In this document: piece after piece, positions 1-6,357 of the stretch | How the letters are laid out: every line of letters starts with the position of its first letter | How positions within the stretch are numbered: the first letter of the stretch is position 1 | DNA from: an uncultured Desulfovibrio sp. | GTDB taxonomy: Bacteria > Desulfobacterota > Desulfovibrionia > Desulfovibrionales > Desulfovibrionaceae | Assembly: GCA_900547595.1 (NCBI GenBank) | Contig: URHE01000061.1 | Span: 1 to 11,259, forward strand | Reading direction: 5' to 3' | DNA length: 11,259 nucleotides | Notes under the pieces: model-generated | Told to the model about the DNA's origin: nothing | What the model saw: the letters and a program-made list of their open reading frames with translations, nothing else | Databases searched by the model: none | Program-made: the position numbers and the translations under genes

Positions 1-2
1 CC

Positions 3-755
3 CCGGCTTCCGCCGCTTCGGCGGCGGCCCCGGAGGGGCAGGGAGCCTCCGTGGCCTCCGCGCAGGGCGCGACGGCTGCCCGGAGCGTCCCCGGCGCGGA
101 CGAAGCTGTGGAGCTCAATCCCGAGGTGGAGCGCGCGCTTGCGGCGTTGCGGGCGCGGCAGGCGCTGCACCAGCGGGAAGAGGCCGCTCCCGCGGCGCAG
201 TCCCCGACCGTTGCGGCCGCACGGGCGCAGCACCCCATGGCTTCGTCAGGTATCGAGCTTGCCCAGGTGGCACGCCGTGAAGCCGGTGACAAGCTCGGCT
301 CGGGGGCCGTGCGTCCGCCCCTGCACCAGCCTTCGCCGCGTCACGCCGCTGACGCCGCGCAGCCGCGACAGGCGGCGTCCCCCGCCGGGGAGGGCGCAGC
401 CACGGCTGCCGGGGAGAATGCCCAGGCGCCCCAGCCCCGCACGGTGCGCTACAGCACCAACATGCGGCCCCAGGAGCGCGCCAGGCGCGGTCTGAAGCCC
501 ATCCGCGTGCTCAATGTGGATAATGTGGGCGTCAACAGCAAGGCCGGCGCCGGGCTCGCCGCGTACCACGCCTCGCGCGACGCGCAGGCGGCGGAAGCGG
601 GGGCTGTGCCCGCTGCCGCCAAGATGCAGCCGGAGCAGGGCGCCCAGGCGGCCCGGCAGCCCATGCAGGAGCGCCAGGCGTCGCCGCTGACGGGCGCCGA
701 CGCTTCGGAAAATTTCAGCATTCCACCGCTGACGGCGGCGGATGCGCAGGGCTAG
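3..755 (+). CDS. Ala/Pro-rich protein of unknown function, 3' part (5' end outside window)
   Basis: The reading frame is open to the left edge of the window and ends with TAG at 753-755, so only the C-terminal 250 or so residues are visible. A GTG at 51 could be read as a start, but the frame continues upstream with the same Ala/Pro-rich composition, so I treat the gene as partial. Most of the protein is low complexity (Ala, Gln, Pro, Arg) and probably disordered. The exception is a more ordered-looking basic stretch encoded at about 440-545, with RTVRYSTNM and GLKPIRVLNVDNVG. No catalytic motif, signal peptide or membrane segment is visible. It lies just upstream of a flagellar operon in the same orientation, so a flagellar assembly role is possible, but this is inference from position only. 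I do not recognise the family. Confidence 0.6.
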   Translation, partial: PASAASAAAPEGQGASVASAQGATAARSVPGADEAVELNPEVERALAALRARQALHQREEAAPAAQSPTVAAARAQHPMASSGIELAQVARREAGDKLGSGAVRPPLHQPSPRHAADAAQPRQAASPAGEGAATAAGENAQAPQPRTVRYSTNMRPQERARRGLKPIRVLNVDNVGVNSKAGAGLAAYHASRDAQAAEAGAVPAAAKMQPEQGAQAARQPMQERQASPLTGADASENFSIPPLTAADAQG

Positions 756-774
756 GGGCATGACCGGGAGAGAG

Positions 775-799
775 CGGCGTTTCGCCGGGGCATTCCCGG
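775..799 (+). other. Overlapping short GC-rich hairpins after the first gene
   Basis: Two mutually exclusive stem-loops follow the TAG at 753-755: CGGCG (775-779)/CGCCG (783-787), and CCGGG (785-789)/CCCGG (795-799). A T5 run follows only at 810-814. The stems are short and the T run is 10 nt away, so termination here is possible but weak. The T run is also the upstream edge of the sigma-54 promoter. Confidence 0.3.
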
Positions 800-813
800 G
801 CATGTCATATTTT

Positions 814-828
814 TGGCATAATTCTTGC
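814..828 (+). promoter_or_regulatory. Sigma-54 (-24/-12) promoter of the flgN-flgK-flgL-csrA-fliW operon
   Basis: The sequence TGGCAT, five bases, then TTGC matches the RpoN consensus (TGGCAC-N5-TTGC). The -24 GG is at 815-816 and the -12 GC at 827-828, exactly 12 bp apart. Transcription should begin near 840, which leaves a leader of about 50 nt before the ATG at 893. RpoN control of mid-class flagellar genes such as the hook-associated proteins is established in many flagellated proteobacteria and fits the genes downstream. I could not identify the enhancer-binding protein site. Confidence 0.85.
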
Positions 829-854
829 TTTGTAATTGGCATCCCAGACTTCCC

Positions 855-895
855 GGCAGGTTCTGCCTGCCACGTCCGCAAGTGAGGACAGGATG
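855..895 (+). promoter_or_regulatory. flgN leader hairpin and GGA motifs at the start (possible CsrA site)
   Basis: The leader folds GGCAGG (855-860) onto CCTGCC (866-871), with an alternative pairing GGCAG/CTGCC (855-859/863-867). Just downstream, GAGGA (884-888) is the Shine-Dalgarno, 4 nt before ATG 893, and a second GGA (891-893) overlaps the start codon in the context ACAGGATG, which resembles the CsrA-binding consensus core. Since csrA is in the same operon, feedback on flgN translation is plausible but unproven. Confidence 0.4.
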
Positions 896-1360
896 CACCA
901 GATAATCCATGAAAGCTTATCCCGTCAGGACAAGGCCCTGGCGTTATTGCGCGACCTTCTTGAGGAAGAATACCGCATCCTCATCGGGCGGGACACGGAC
1001 CGCGTGGCCGCGCTGGAATTTTCCATCCAGGAACTCATCCGCCAGATCGCCGTGGAAAAGACCCTGGTCATCCGGACCCTCGGGGGCGTGCGCGTGAGCG
1101 AGTACGCCGCCGGGTTGCCGGAAGAGCGGAGCGCCGCGCTGCTGACGCTGTTTGCTTCCGTGGACGCCGGTGAGCAGGAGGTGTCGCGCCAGGCATCGCG
1201 CAACGCCCAGCTTTCCCTTGCGCTGCTTGACCAGAGCACGCGCACCCTCCAGGCGCTCACCAGCCAGGCCGCGCCGCCGCGCGCGGGCGTCTACGGGCGC
1301 CATGGCGGCATGCGTCACGAAATGCACCCGCAGGCGGCGCTCATTTCGGGGAGGCTCTAG
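893..1360 (+). CDS. flgN: FlgN-like flagellar export chaperone
   Basis: This 155-residue, almost wholly helical protein is the probable cytoplasmic chaperone for the hook-filament junction proteins FlgK and FlgL, keeping them unassembled until type III export. The sequence shows the FlgN pattern: an N-terminal helix (about residues 10-30, with LLEEEYRIL), heptad-like helices to about residue 115, and a disordered tail containing YGRHGG. Length is normal for FlgN. I chose ATG 893 because it has a GAGGA Shine-Dalgarno. A longer reading from TTG 836 would begin upstream of the transcription start predicted from the sigma-54 promoter. It is the first gene of the operon and lies 3 nt before flgK, its expected client. 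FlgN proteins are poorly conserved, so the call rests on fold pattern plus position. Confidence 0.8.
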   Translation: MHQIIHESLSRQDKALALLRDLLEEEYRILIGRDTDRVAALEFSIQELIRQIAVEKTLVIRTLGGVRVSEYAAGLPEERSAALLTLFASVDAGEQEVSRQASRNAQLSLALLDQSTRTLQALTSQAAPPRAGVYGRHGGMRHEMHPQAALISGRL

Positions 1361-1363
1361 GCC

Positions 1364-3490
1364 ATGCTCAGCGGACTGCTCAATATCGGCCAGTCGGCCC
1401 TCAACGCATCGCAGGCGTGGATCTCGGTCACGGGCAACAACCTTGCCAATGTGGATACCGAGGGCTATTCCCGCCAGTATGTGGACCAGAAGGATGCCGG
1501 CGGCCTCAAGTACAAGCCCGGGGCGCAGCCGCTGGGCGTCAATGCGCAGCAGGTCATGCGCTTTTTCGACGCCTTTCTTGAGCGCTCCTATGTGAAGCAG
1601 TCCACCAATTCCTCGCGCTGGGACCAGCAGGACACCATCATGGCCTCGCTGGAAAACATTTTCAACGAAGCCAACCGCGCGGGCGTGAGCTCCTCGCTGA
1701 CGAATTTCTTCAACGCCTGGCAGGACCTGGCCCTGCGCCCCGATGACACGGCTGTCCGCGAAAGCCTGCTTTCCTATGCCGACAACCTGAGCGACATGTT
1801 CGGCAACACCATGGACGCCATCAAGAACATCCAGAACGAGATGGATGTGTCCATCAAGCAGGGTGTTGACCGCGTCAACGACATCGCGGTGGCCATTGCC
1901 GACCTGAACCGCCAGATCACGGCGCAGACCGTGGACGGCATCAACAATCCCAACTCGCTGCTCGACAAGCGCGACCAGCTCGTGCGCGAGCTCGCCACCC
2001 TGGTGGATGTGGAGACCATCGACCACGGCAAGGGCGACTTCCGCGTCCAGCTTTCCACGGGCCAGCCCCTGGTGGAAGGCATCGTGACCTACGAGCTGGA
2101 GGTCATGGGACCGCGCGCCGAAAACCATCTCAAGTCCGGCTCCACCTATGCGGGCAATATCAACTTTGTGGGCAACGACAGCCACGAATACACGGTGGAG
2201 ATCGTGCGCGGCGGCGATGCCGACGATGACCTGCCCCCGCAGTTCCGCGTGTCGCTGGACGGCGGCAAGACCTGGCTGCGCGGCGAGGACGGTCAGGAGC
2301 TGCGCTTCGACATCACCAACAGCGGCAAGACCGATGAAAACGGCAACCCCGTCACCGACGAGGTGCTGGTCAAGGACCTGAAAATCTCCTTCTCCTCTGT
2401 GGAAAATTTTCACGCGGGCGACCAGTTCGACATCATCCCCAAGGACGGTCTCTACTGGATCGAGCCGTCGCGCGGCCCGCAGAACATCACCCCGCAGATC
2501 GGCTTTGACGGGCAGGACAACAAGGATCGCGTCACCGGCGGCAAGCTGGCGGCCTACTACAATATCCGCGACGACAACTGCGGCCGCTACATGGACGAAC
2601 TCAATGCCGTGGCTTCCACCCTCGTGTGGGAGGTCAACCGCATCCACAGCCAGGGCGCGGGCCTTTCCAAGCTCACCTATTCCCAGGGCCAGCAGCGCGT
2701 GGAAGAAACGGATCAGCCCCTGGGTTCGCCCCAGGCCATCCTGCCCTTTGCCGACAAGCTCCAGAGTGGCAACGTCAACTTCCACTTCTATGACAGGACC
2801 ACGGGCGAGCACATCGACTCCGCCATGCTCGATTTTGGCGGCGGCGCCAATTTCGATCCGTCCATCCACAGTCTGGAGGATGTGCGCGACGCCATCAACA
2901 ACATGGAGCTTGAAGACGGCACCAAGCCTCTTGTCGCCACCATCCAGGACGGCAAGCTGCTCATCGAGACGGCCGCCGGTTCGGACATCGAGTTCGCCAT
3001 GGGCGCGGACAGCTCCGGCCTCATGGCGGCGCTGGGCATCAATACCTTTTTCAGCGGCAGCGGCGCGGACGACATCGCGGTCAACAGCCAGGTGCACAAC
3101 AACACGCACCTGATCGCCTCGGGCCAGGTCAACGGCCAGTTCCAGATCAACGCGGGCGACAATGCCACGGCCACGGCCATCGGCAAGCTGGTGGACAAGC
3201 CCGTGACCATCACCACGCTCTGGAAGACCGTGGACAACCAGACCATTTCGCAATATTACGCCAACCTCGTCACCACCGTGGGCGCGGACAGGCGCCTTTC
3301 CAAGACCAATACCGAATATCACGGCGCGCTCACCGACGATCTTTCCGAGCGCGTGGCCTCGGTCACGGGCGTGAACATGGACGAGGAGATGAGCAACCTC
3401 ATCAAGTTCCAGCATTCCTATACGGCGGCAGCCAAGCTCATCACCACCGCTGACCAGATGCTGCAAACCCTGCTCGGCCTCAAGCAGTAA
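1364..3490 (+). CDS. flgK: Flagellar hook-associated protein 1, FlgK
   Basis: FlgK forms the first ring of the hook-filament junction outside the cell. The N-terminus (MLSGLLNIGQSALN, then VTGNNLANVDTEGYSRQ at about residues 22-38) and the C-terminus (NMDEEMSNLI, QHSYTAAAKLI, ADQMLQTLL, residues 671-704) are the classical D0/D1 segments of flagellar axial proteins. At 708 residues it is well above the roughly 550 of enterobacterial FlgK. The extra length is in the surface-exposed middle, including a beta-rich module with FRVSLDGGKTW (294-304) that recurs in FlgL. A GGGGAGG Shine-Dalgarno (1348-1354) overlaps the end of flgN, 9 nt before ATG 1364, so the two genes are probably translationally coupled. 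No signal peptide is expected or seen, as export is by the flagellar type III apparatus. Confidence 0.97.
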   Translation: MLSGLLNIGQSALNASQAWISVTGNNLANVDTEGYSRQYVDQKDAGGLKYKPGAQPLGVNAQQVMRFFDAFLERSYVKQSTNSSRWDQQDTIMASLENIFNEANRAGVSSSLTNFFNAWQDLALRPDDTAVRESLLSYADNLSDMFGNTMDAIKNIQNEMDVSIKQGVDRVNDIAVAIADLNRQITAQTVDGINNPNSLLDKRDQLVRELATLVDVETIDHGKGDFRVQLSTGQPLVEGIVTYELEVMGPRAENHLKSGSTYAGNINFVGNDSHEYTVEIVRGGDADDDLPPQFRVSLDGGKTWLRGEDGQELRFDITNSGKTDENGNPVTDEVLVKDLKISFSSVENFHAGDQFDIIPKDGLYWIEPSRGPQNITPQIGFDGQDNKDRVTGGKLAAYYNIRDDNCGRYMDELNAVASTLVWEVNRIHSQGAGLSKLTYSQGQQRVEETDQPLGSPQAILPFADKLQSGNVNFHFYDRTTGEHIDSAMLDFGGGANFDPSIHSLEDVRDAINNMELEDGTKPLVATIQDGKLLIETAAGSDIEFAMGADSSGLMAALGINTFFSGSGADDIAVNSQVHNNTHLIASGQVNGQFQINAGDNATATAIGKLVDKPVTITTLWKTVDNQTISQYYANLVTTVGADRRLSKTNTEYHGALTDDLSERVASVTGVNMDEEMSNLIKFQHSYTAAAKLITTADQMLQTLLGLKQ

Positions 3491-3502
3491 GGGGGAAGCC
3501 AT

Positions 3503-5119
3503 ATGGCCATCCGCGTCACCCAGAAAACCATGTACAACGACATGGTCGGCCAGATGCAGAAGAATCTGGCGGGCTATATGGAAAGCGTGCAGCAGGGTTC
3601 CACCCAGAAGAAGATCAACCGGCCCTCGGACGACCCGGCGGGCACCTACCGCGTGCTCACCACCCGCGTGGACCTCACCAATACGGCCCAGTATCAGGAA
3701 AATGTGGACACGGCCAAGGGCTGGCTCAATCTGGAGGACAGCGTCCTCTCCACGCGCGTGCCTGTCGTTATCCGGGATCTCATCGAGCTTGCCTCGCAGG
3801 CCTCCACCGGCACCTATGACGCGAGCCAGCGCAAGATCATGGCCGACCAGGCGCGCCAGCATTTCGGCAGCCTGCTCGAGCTCGCCAACACCGAGTTTGA
3901 GGGCAAGAGCATCTTTGCCGGCCACAGATACGACCACAACGCCTTCGAGGAGGGCCTGGCCCTCTCCAGCTGGGACGAGGACTGGGACAAGGCCATCAGG
4001 GAGGGGGATAAGGACGGCAAGCCCCTCTACAAGCTGGAGGGCGCGTCCAGCGAGACGGTCATCATTCAGTTCACCGAGGAGGGCACGCTGGAGAGTTCTG
4101 CGGCGAACCCGGACAAGCCCCCAAAGTTCCGCTGGTCCATCGACGGCGGCGACACCTGGCAGGAAGGCAGCTACGAGCAGGACGCCCACGGCAACTTTGT
4201 GGATGCCGACGGCAATATGAAGATTGCGGCCAACGGCGTCATCCTCACCGTGCCCGCAACCATGAACGTCAAGGCCGCGGAGACGGTCAACCCCGAAGGG
4301 GAGGACAAGGGACCGGGCGCCAGGAACGGCACCCTGCTCTATATCCGGCCCACGGCCATCTATCAGGGCGACGACAAGGACCCGCCCGTGGATGTGACCC
4401 TGATGGGCGCGCCGAAGGACCTCACGGCCACGGCCACCGGCGATTTCGGCAAAAATGTCCTGGTGCGCATGGATTCGGACGCGGACCTGAACACCGCGGG
4501 CAGCGAGTTTACCTGGTCCTACAGCACGGACGGCGGCGCCAACTGGGTCACGGCCAAGGGACAGGCCAGCGGCGGCGGCACCATGCGCCTGCCCGTGCCC
4601 GGCGGCTATGTGGACTTTGACGCCACCGGCGCCGGCGGCACCATCACCGCGGGCAGCCAGATCATGATCCATCCCTCGCGCGCGGATCTCGACTACGAGA
4701 TCATGAAGGATACCTATCTTTCCGTGAACAGCGTGGGCAAGGACATCTTTGGCGGCTACTACGAGGGCAAGCCCGCGCTGGACGGCGACAACAACCTCTT
4801 TGAGGTGGTGGGCGCCTTCATCGGCTATCTGGAGGGCAACAACCAGGAGGGCGCGCAAAAGACCCTTGCCGCGCTCAAGGAAGCGGAAAAGCAGGTCCTT
4901 TCCGCGGCCACGGCCGTGGGCGGCAAGGAAAACCGCGTCCAGACCGCGGCGGACGTCCTTTCCTTCCAGAAGCTGGACCAGCAGGAACGTTTGAGCTATG
5001 TTGAGGACATCGACCTGACGGAACTGCTGACCAAACTCACGCGGCAGCAGCTTACCTATCAGACGGTCCTGCAATCATCGTCCATGATCATGAAGCTGAG
5101 CCTCGCCAACTATGTGTAA
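3503..5119 (+). CDS. flgL: Flagellar hook-associated protein 3, FlgL
   Basis: FlgL forms the second junction ring, joining FlgK to the flagellin filament. The N-terminal helix (MAIRVTQKTMYNDMV) and the conserved KKINRPSDDPAG segment (residues 36-47) are diagnostic of FlgL and flagellin D0/D1. The C-terminal helices (about 425-538, ending SSSMIMKLSLANYV) complete the D0/D1 pair. At 538 residues it is far longer than the roughly 317 of E. coli FlgL. The excess lies between about residues 150 and 395 and contains two copies of a module marked by FRWSIDGGDTW (209-219) and FTWSYSTDGGANW (336-348). Each copy ends in a short strand, YIRPTA or IMIHPSR. The start has a GGGGGAAG Shine-Dalgarno (3491-3498), 12 nt after flgK ends. 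Confidence 0.96.
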   Translation: MAIRVTQKTMYNDMVGQMQKNLAGYMESVQQGSTQKKINRPSDDPAGTYRVLTTRVDLTNTAQYQENVDTAKGWLNLEDSVLSTRVPVVIRDLIELASQASTGTYDASQRKIMADQARQHFGSLLELANTEFEGKSIFAGHRYDHNAFEEGLALSSWDEDWDKAIREGDKDGKPLYKLEGASSETVIIQFTEEGTLESSAANPDKPPKFRWSIDGGDTWQEGSYEQDAHGNFVDADGNMKIAANGVILTVPATMNVKAAETVNPEGEDKGPGARNGTLLYIRPTAIYQGDDKDPPVDVTLMGAPKDLTATATGDFGKNVLVRMDSDADLNTAGSEFTWSYSTDGGANWVTAKGQASGGGTMRLPVPGGYVDFDATGAGGTITAGSQIMIHPSRADLDYEIMKDTYLSVNSVGKDIFGGYYEGKPALDGDNNLFEVVGAFIGYLEGNNQEGAQKTLAALKEAEKQVLSAATAVGGKENRVQTAADVLSFQKLDQQERLSYVEDIDLTELLTKLTRQQLTYQTVLQSSSMIMKLSLANYV

Positions 5120-5128
5120 GCGCGCCCC

Positions 5129-5145
5129 TGGCGCATCGGACGCCA
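5129..5145 (+). promoter_or_regulatory. GGA-in-loop hairpin in front of csrA (candidate CsrA autoregulatory site)
   Basis: TGGCG (5129-5133) pairs perfectly with CGCCA (5141-5145) and presents the loop CATCGGA, with GGA at 5138-5140. A GGA held in a hairpin loop over the ribosome binding site is the known arrangement for CsrA/RsmA targets. It ends 4 nt before the csrA ATG at 5150, and the only Shine-Dalgarno-like bases are the GGA itself. The role is inferred. Confidence 0.5.
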
Positions 5146-5149
5146 TGCC

Positions 5150-5386
5150 ATGCTCATTCTGACGCGACGCCCCGGTGAAAGCCTTTACCTGGGTGAAAAT
5201 ATCCGCATCACCGTGCTCGGTATCCAGGGGCGCCAGGTCAAGCTGGGCCTGGAAGTGCCCGCAGAAACCACGGTATACCGCGAAGAGGTCTACGAACGGG
5301 TCATTGAGGAAAACCGCCGCGCCCTGGCGACAAAGAACGAAGATTTCATGGTGGCTGCTGAACTATGGCAAGCGAAAAAGAACTAG
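5150..5386 (+). CDS. csrA: Carbon storage regulator CsrA, RNA-binding translational regulator
   Basis: CsrA is a small dimeric protein that binds GGA motifs in mRNA leaders, usually blocking ribosome entry. The 78 residues begin MLILTRRPGES and continue with the family core (IRITVLGIQGRQVKLGLEVP). YREEVYERV holds Arg44, the position of the key RNA-binding arginine in E. coli CsrA. It is longer than the 61-residue E. coli protein because of a C-terminal extension (about residues 58-78), as seen in CsrA proteins that work with FliW. The gene sits between flgL and fliW. Its last 22 nt overlap fliW, so translation of the two is probably linked. There is an out-of-frame ATG at 5145, but only ATG 5150 opens the CsrA frame. 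The ribosome binding site is weak and lies in the loop of a hairpin. Confidence 0.97.
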   Translation: MLILTRRPGESLYLGENIRITVLGIQGRQVKLGLEVPAETTVYREEVYERVIEENRRALATKNEDFMVAAELWQAKKN

Positions 5387-5865
5387 AGATCGAGACCCGC
5401 CTCGGGCGGCGCTCCATCGATCCGGACAAGATCATTCGTTTTCCGCGCGGGCTGGCCGGTTTTGAGGATGAACACGACTTCATCCTGCTCCAGATCCGTC
5501 CCGAGGCGCCCCTGCTCATTCTCCAGAGCGTGACCAATCCAGGTGTGGGGCTGCTGGTGGCCGATCCTTACAGTTTTCTTCCGTCCTATCCGGTCATGCT
5601 GGGCGATGCGGAGCAGCAGCTGCTCCAGATCGACCGCACGGAGGACGCGGCCATCCTGGTGACGGTGTCCATTCCGGCGGGCGAGCCGGAAAATGCCACG
5701 CTCAATCTCACGGGGCCCATTGTCATCAACCACCCGGCGCGTATCGGCCTGCAAGTGCCGCAGGGCTTTGACGGCCCCTCGCAGGTGAACATGCACTCGC
5801 TGGAAGCGCAGGGCCCCGACCCCGCACAGAAAAGCGGCGAGGACGGCGCCCCCCGGCGGGACTAG
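5365..5865 (+). CDS. fliW: Flagellar assembly factor FliW, CsrA antagonist
   Basis: FliW binds flagellin in the cytoplasm and, when free of flagellin, binds and inhibits CsrA, coupling flagellin translation to secretion (known best from Bacillus). Conserved segments are present: IIRFPRGLAGFED (residues 23-35), NPGVGLLVADPYSFLPSY (about 58-75) and NLTGPIVINHPARIGLQV (about 113-130). The last 25 or so residues are a hydrophilic tail. At 166 residues it is slightly longer than usual. ATG 5365 lies inside csrA in another frame, with no good Shine-Dalgarno, which suggests coupling to csrA translation. It is the last gene of the flagellar operon and is followed by a strong terminator. Confidence 0.95.
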   Translation: MASEKELEIETRLGRRSIDPDKIIRFPRGLAGFEDEHDFILLQIRPEAPLLILQSVTNPGVGLLVADPYSFLPSYPVMLGDAEQQLLQIDRTEDAAILVTVSIPAGEPENATLNLTGPIVINHPARIGLQVPQGFDGPSQVNMHSLEAQGPDPAQKSGEDGAPRRD

Positions 5866-5894
5866 CCCGGCGGAGAAAATCCTCAGTGTCCTTC

Positions 5895-5924
5895 AGGCCC
5901 CCTGGCATCCGCCAGGGGGCCTTT
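5895..5924 (+). terminator. Intrinsic terminator after fliW
   Basis: An 11-bp perfect stem (5895-5905 with 5912-5922) of AGGCCCCCTGG and its complement encloses the 6-nt loop CATCCG and runs into TTT. The stem is very stable but the T tract is short. It closes the flagellar operon and separates it from the riboswitch-controlled locus. Confidence 0.85.
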
Positions 5925-5959
5925 GCGTGGGGGAAGCGGCGAAACAGAGAAAATTTACT

Positions 5960-6040
5960 AACTATTCAAGGATATTACACCGACACTAGGAGAACTTTTT
6001 TGCGCCTGCGCATTGACGCGGCGGAAAGTTTTGAATAGTT
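5960..6040 (+). repeat. Nested inverted repeat between the fliW terminator and the riboswitch
   Basis: AACTATTCAA (5960-5969) is matched perfectly by TTGAATAGTT (6031-6040). Immediately inside the right arm, AAAGTT (6025-6030) pairs with AACTTT (5993-5998). Within that, CGCC-T-GCG (6003-6010) pairs with CGC-GGCG (6017-6023) around the loop CATTGA. On the left side 23 nt (5970-5992) are left unpaired. It could be a DNA operator region or a leader RNA structure. It is not part of the cobalamin aptamer, which starts at 6048. Confidence 0.6.
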
Positions 6041-6041
6041 C
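6013..6041 (+). promoter_or_regulatory. Candidate promoter for the riboswitch-nrdD transcript
   Basis: TTGACG at 6013-6018 is a good -35 element. The best -10-like bases 16-17 nt downstream are ATAGTT/TAGTTC at 6035-6041, which is a weak match. The position fits, since transcription must start before the aptamer at 6048. The elements overlap the right arm of the inverted repeat at 6031-6040. Confidence 0.3.
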
Positions 6042-6047
6042 TAGAAA

Positions 6048-6224
6048 CGCGAAAGCGCCGTTGGCTTAATAGGGAATCCCGTTGAAACCGGGAGCGGACC
6101 CGCCGCCGTGCGCCGAAGCGCGAGCCGCCATGCGCGGCCGCGTCCCGTTTTTCCCCGTGTGCCACTGGGCCAGCGCCCGGGAAGGCCGAAAAACGGTCGG
6201 CAAGCCGGAAGACCTGCTTTCGCG
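6048..6224 (+). ncRNA. Cobalamin (B12) riboswitch aptamer upstream of nrdD
   Basis: The P1 stem is a 9-bp perfect pairing of CGCGAAAGC (6048-6056) with GCTTTCGCG (6216-6224). The conserved core appears in the right order: TTAATAGGGAATCCC (6066-6080), GGAGCGGACCCGCCGCCGTG (6091-6110), GCCACTG (6161-6167), GGGAAGGC (6179-6186) and the B12 box AAGCCGGAAGACCTGC (6202-6217). These match the cobalamin-aptamer landmarks AGGGAA, GCxGxCCCGC, GCCACTG...GGGAAGGC and AGCCxGGAGACCTGCC. Such riboswitches bind coenzyme B12 and usually switch off downstream genes. Controlling B12-independent isozymes such as class I or III ribonucleotide reductase is an established theme. Confidence 0.92.
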
Positions 6225-6357
6225 GCAGTGGCGTCATACGCCAAAATTGTGAGGACCGCCGGCAACGGGCTTTTGTCGCGGTTTTCGCGCGCCTTGCGTC
6301 GCGTTCGCGCCGCGGTTGGCACTTCTTGCAAAAAAGCCCCCCTTTTGGGAGTAGACC
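6225..6357 (+). promoter_or_regulatory. Riboswitch expression platform and nrdD ribosome binding site
   Basis: The region holds a hairpin TGGCGT-CAT-ACGCCA (6229-6243), possibly P13. GGGCTTTT (6267-6274) is perfectly complementary to AAAAGCCC (6332-6339), and CGCGG (6277-6281) is complementary to CCGCG (6310-6314). The Shine-Dalgarno GGGAG (6347-6351) is 6 nt before ATG 6358. It can be masked by CCC (6340-6342) across the loop TTTT, or left free when AAAAG (6332-6336) pairs with CTTTT (6342-6346). The competing folds suggest control of translation initiation. A GCCG-GCAA-CGGGC-TTTT element at 6258-6274 leaves attenuation possible. Confidence 0.5.

Noticed and set aside
836..892. Upstream TTG start that would lengthen FlgN by 19 residues
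   Set aside because: It lies at or before the transcription start predicted from the sigma-54 promoter. ATG 893 has a Shine-Dalgarno.
944..5074. Minus-strand open frame of 1376 codons across flgN-flgL-csrA
   Set aside because: It is the antisense of genes with strong family matches on the plus strand. Long antisense frames arise from GC-rich third positions. The translation shows no recognisable domain.
5925..6047. NrdR box upstream of nrdD
   Set aside because: I looked for the palindromic ACACWATATATWGTGT-like pattern and found no convincing match, let alone the usual pair.
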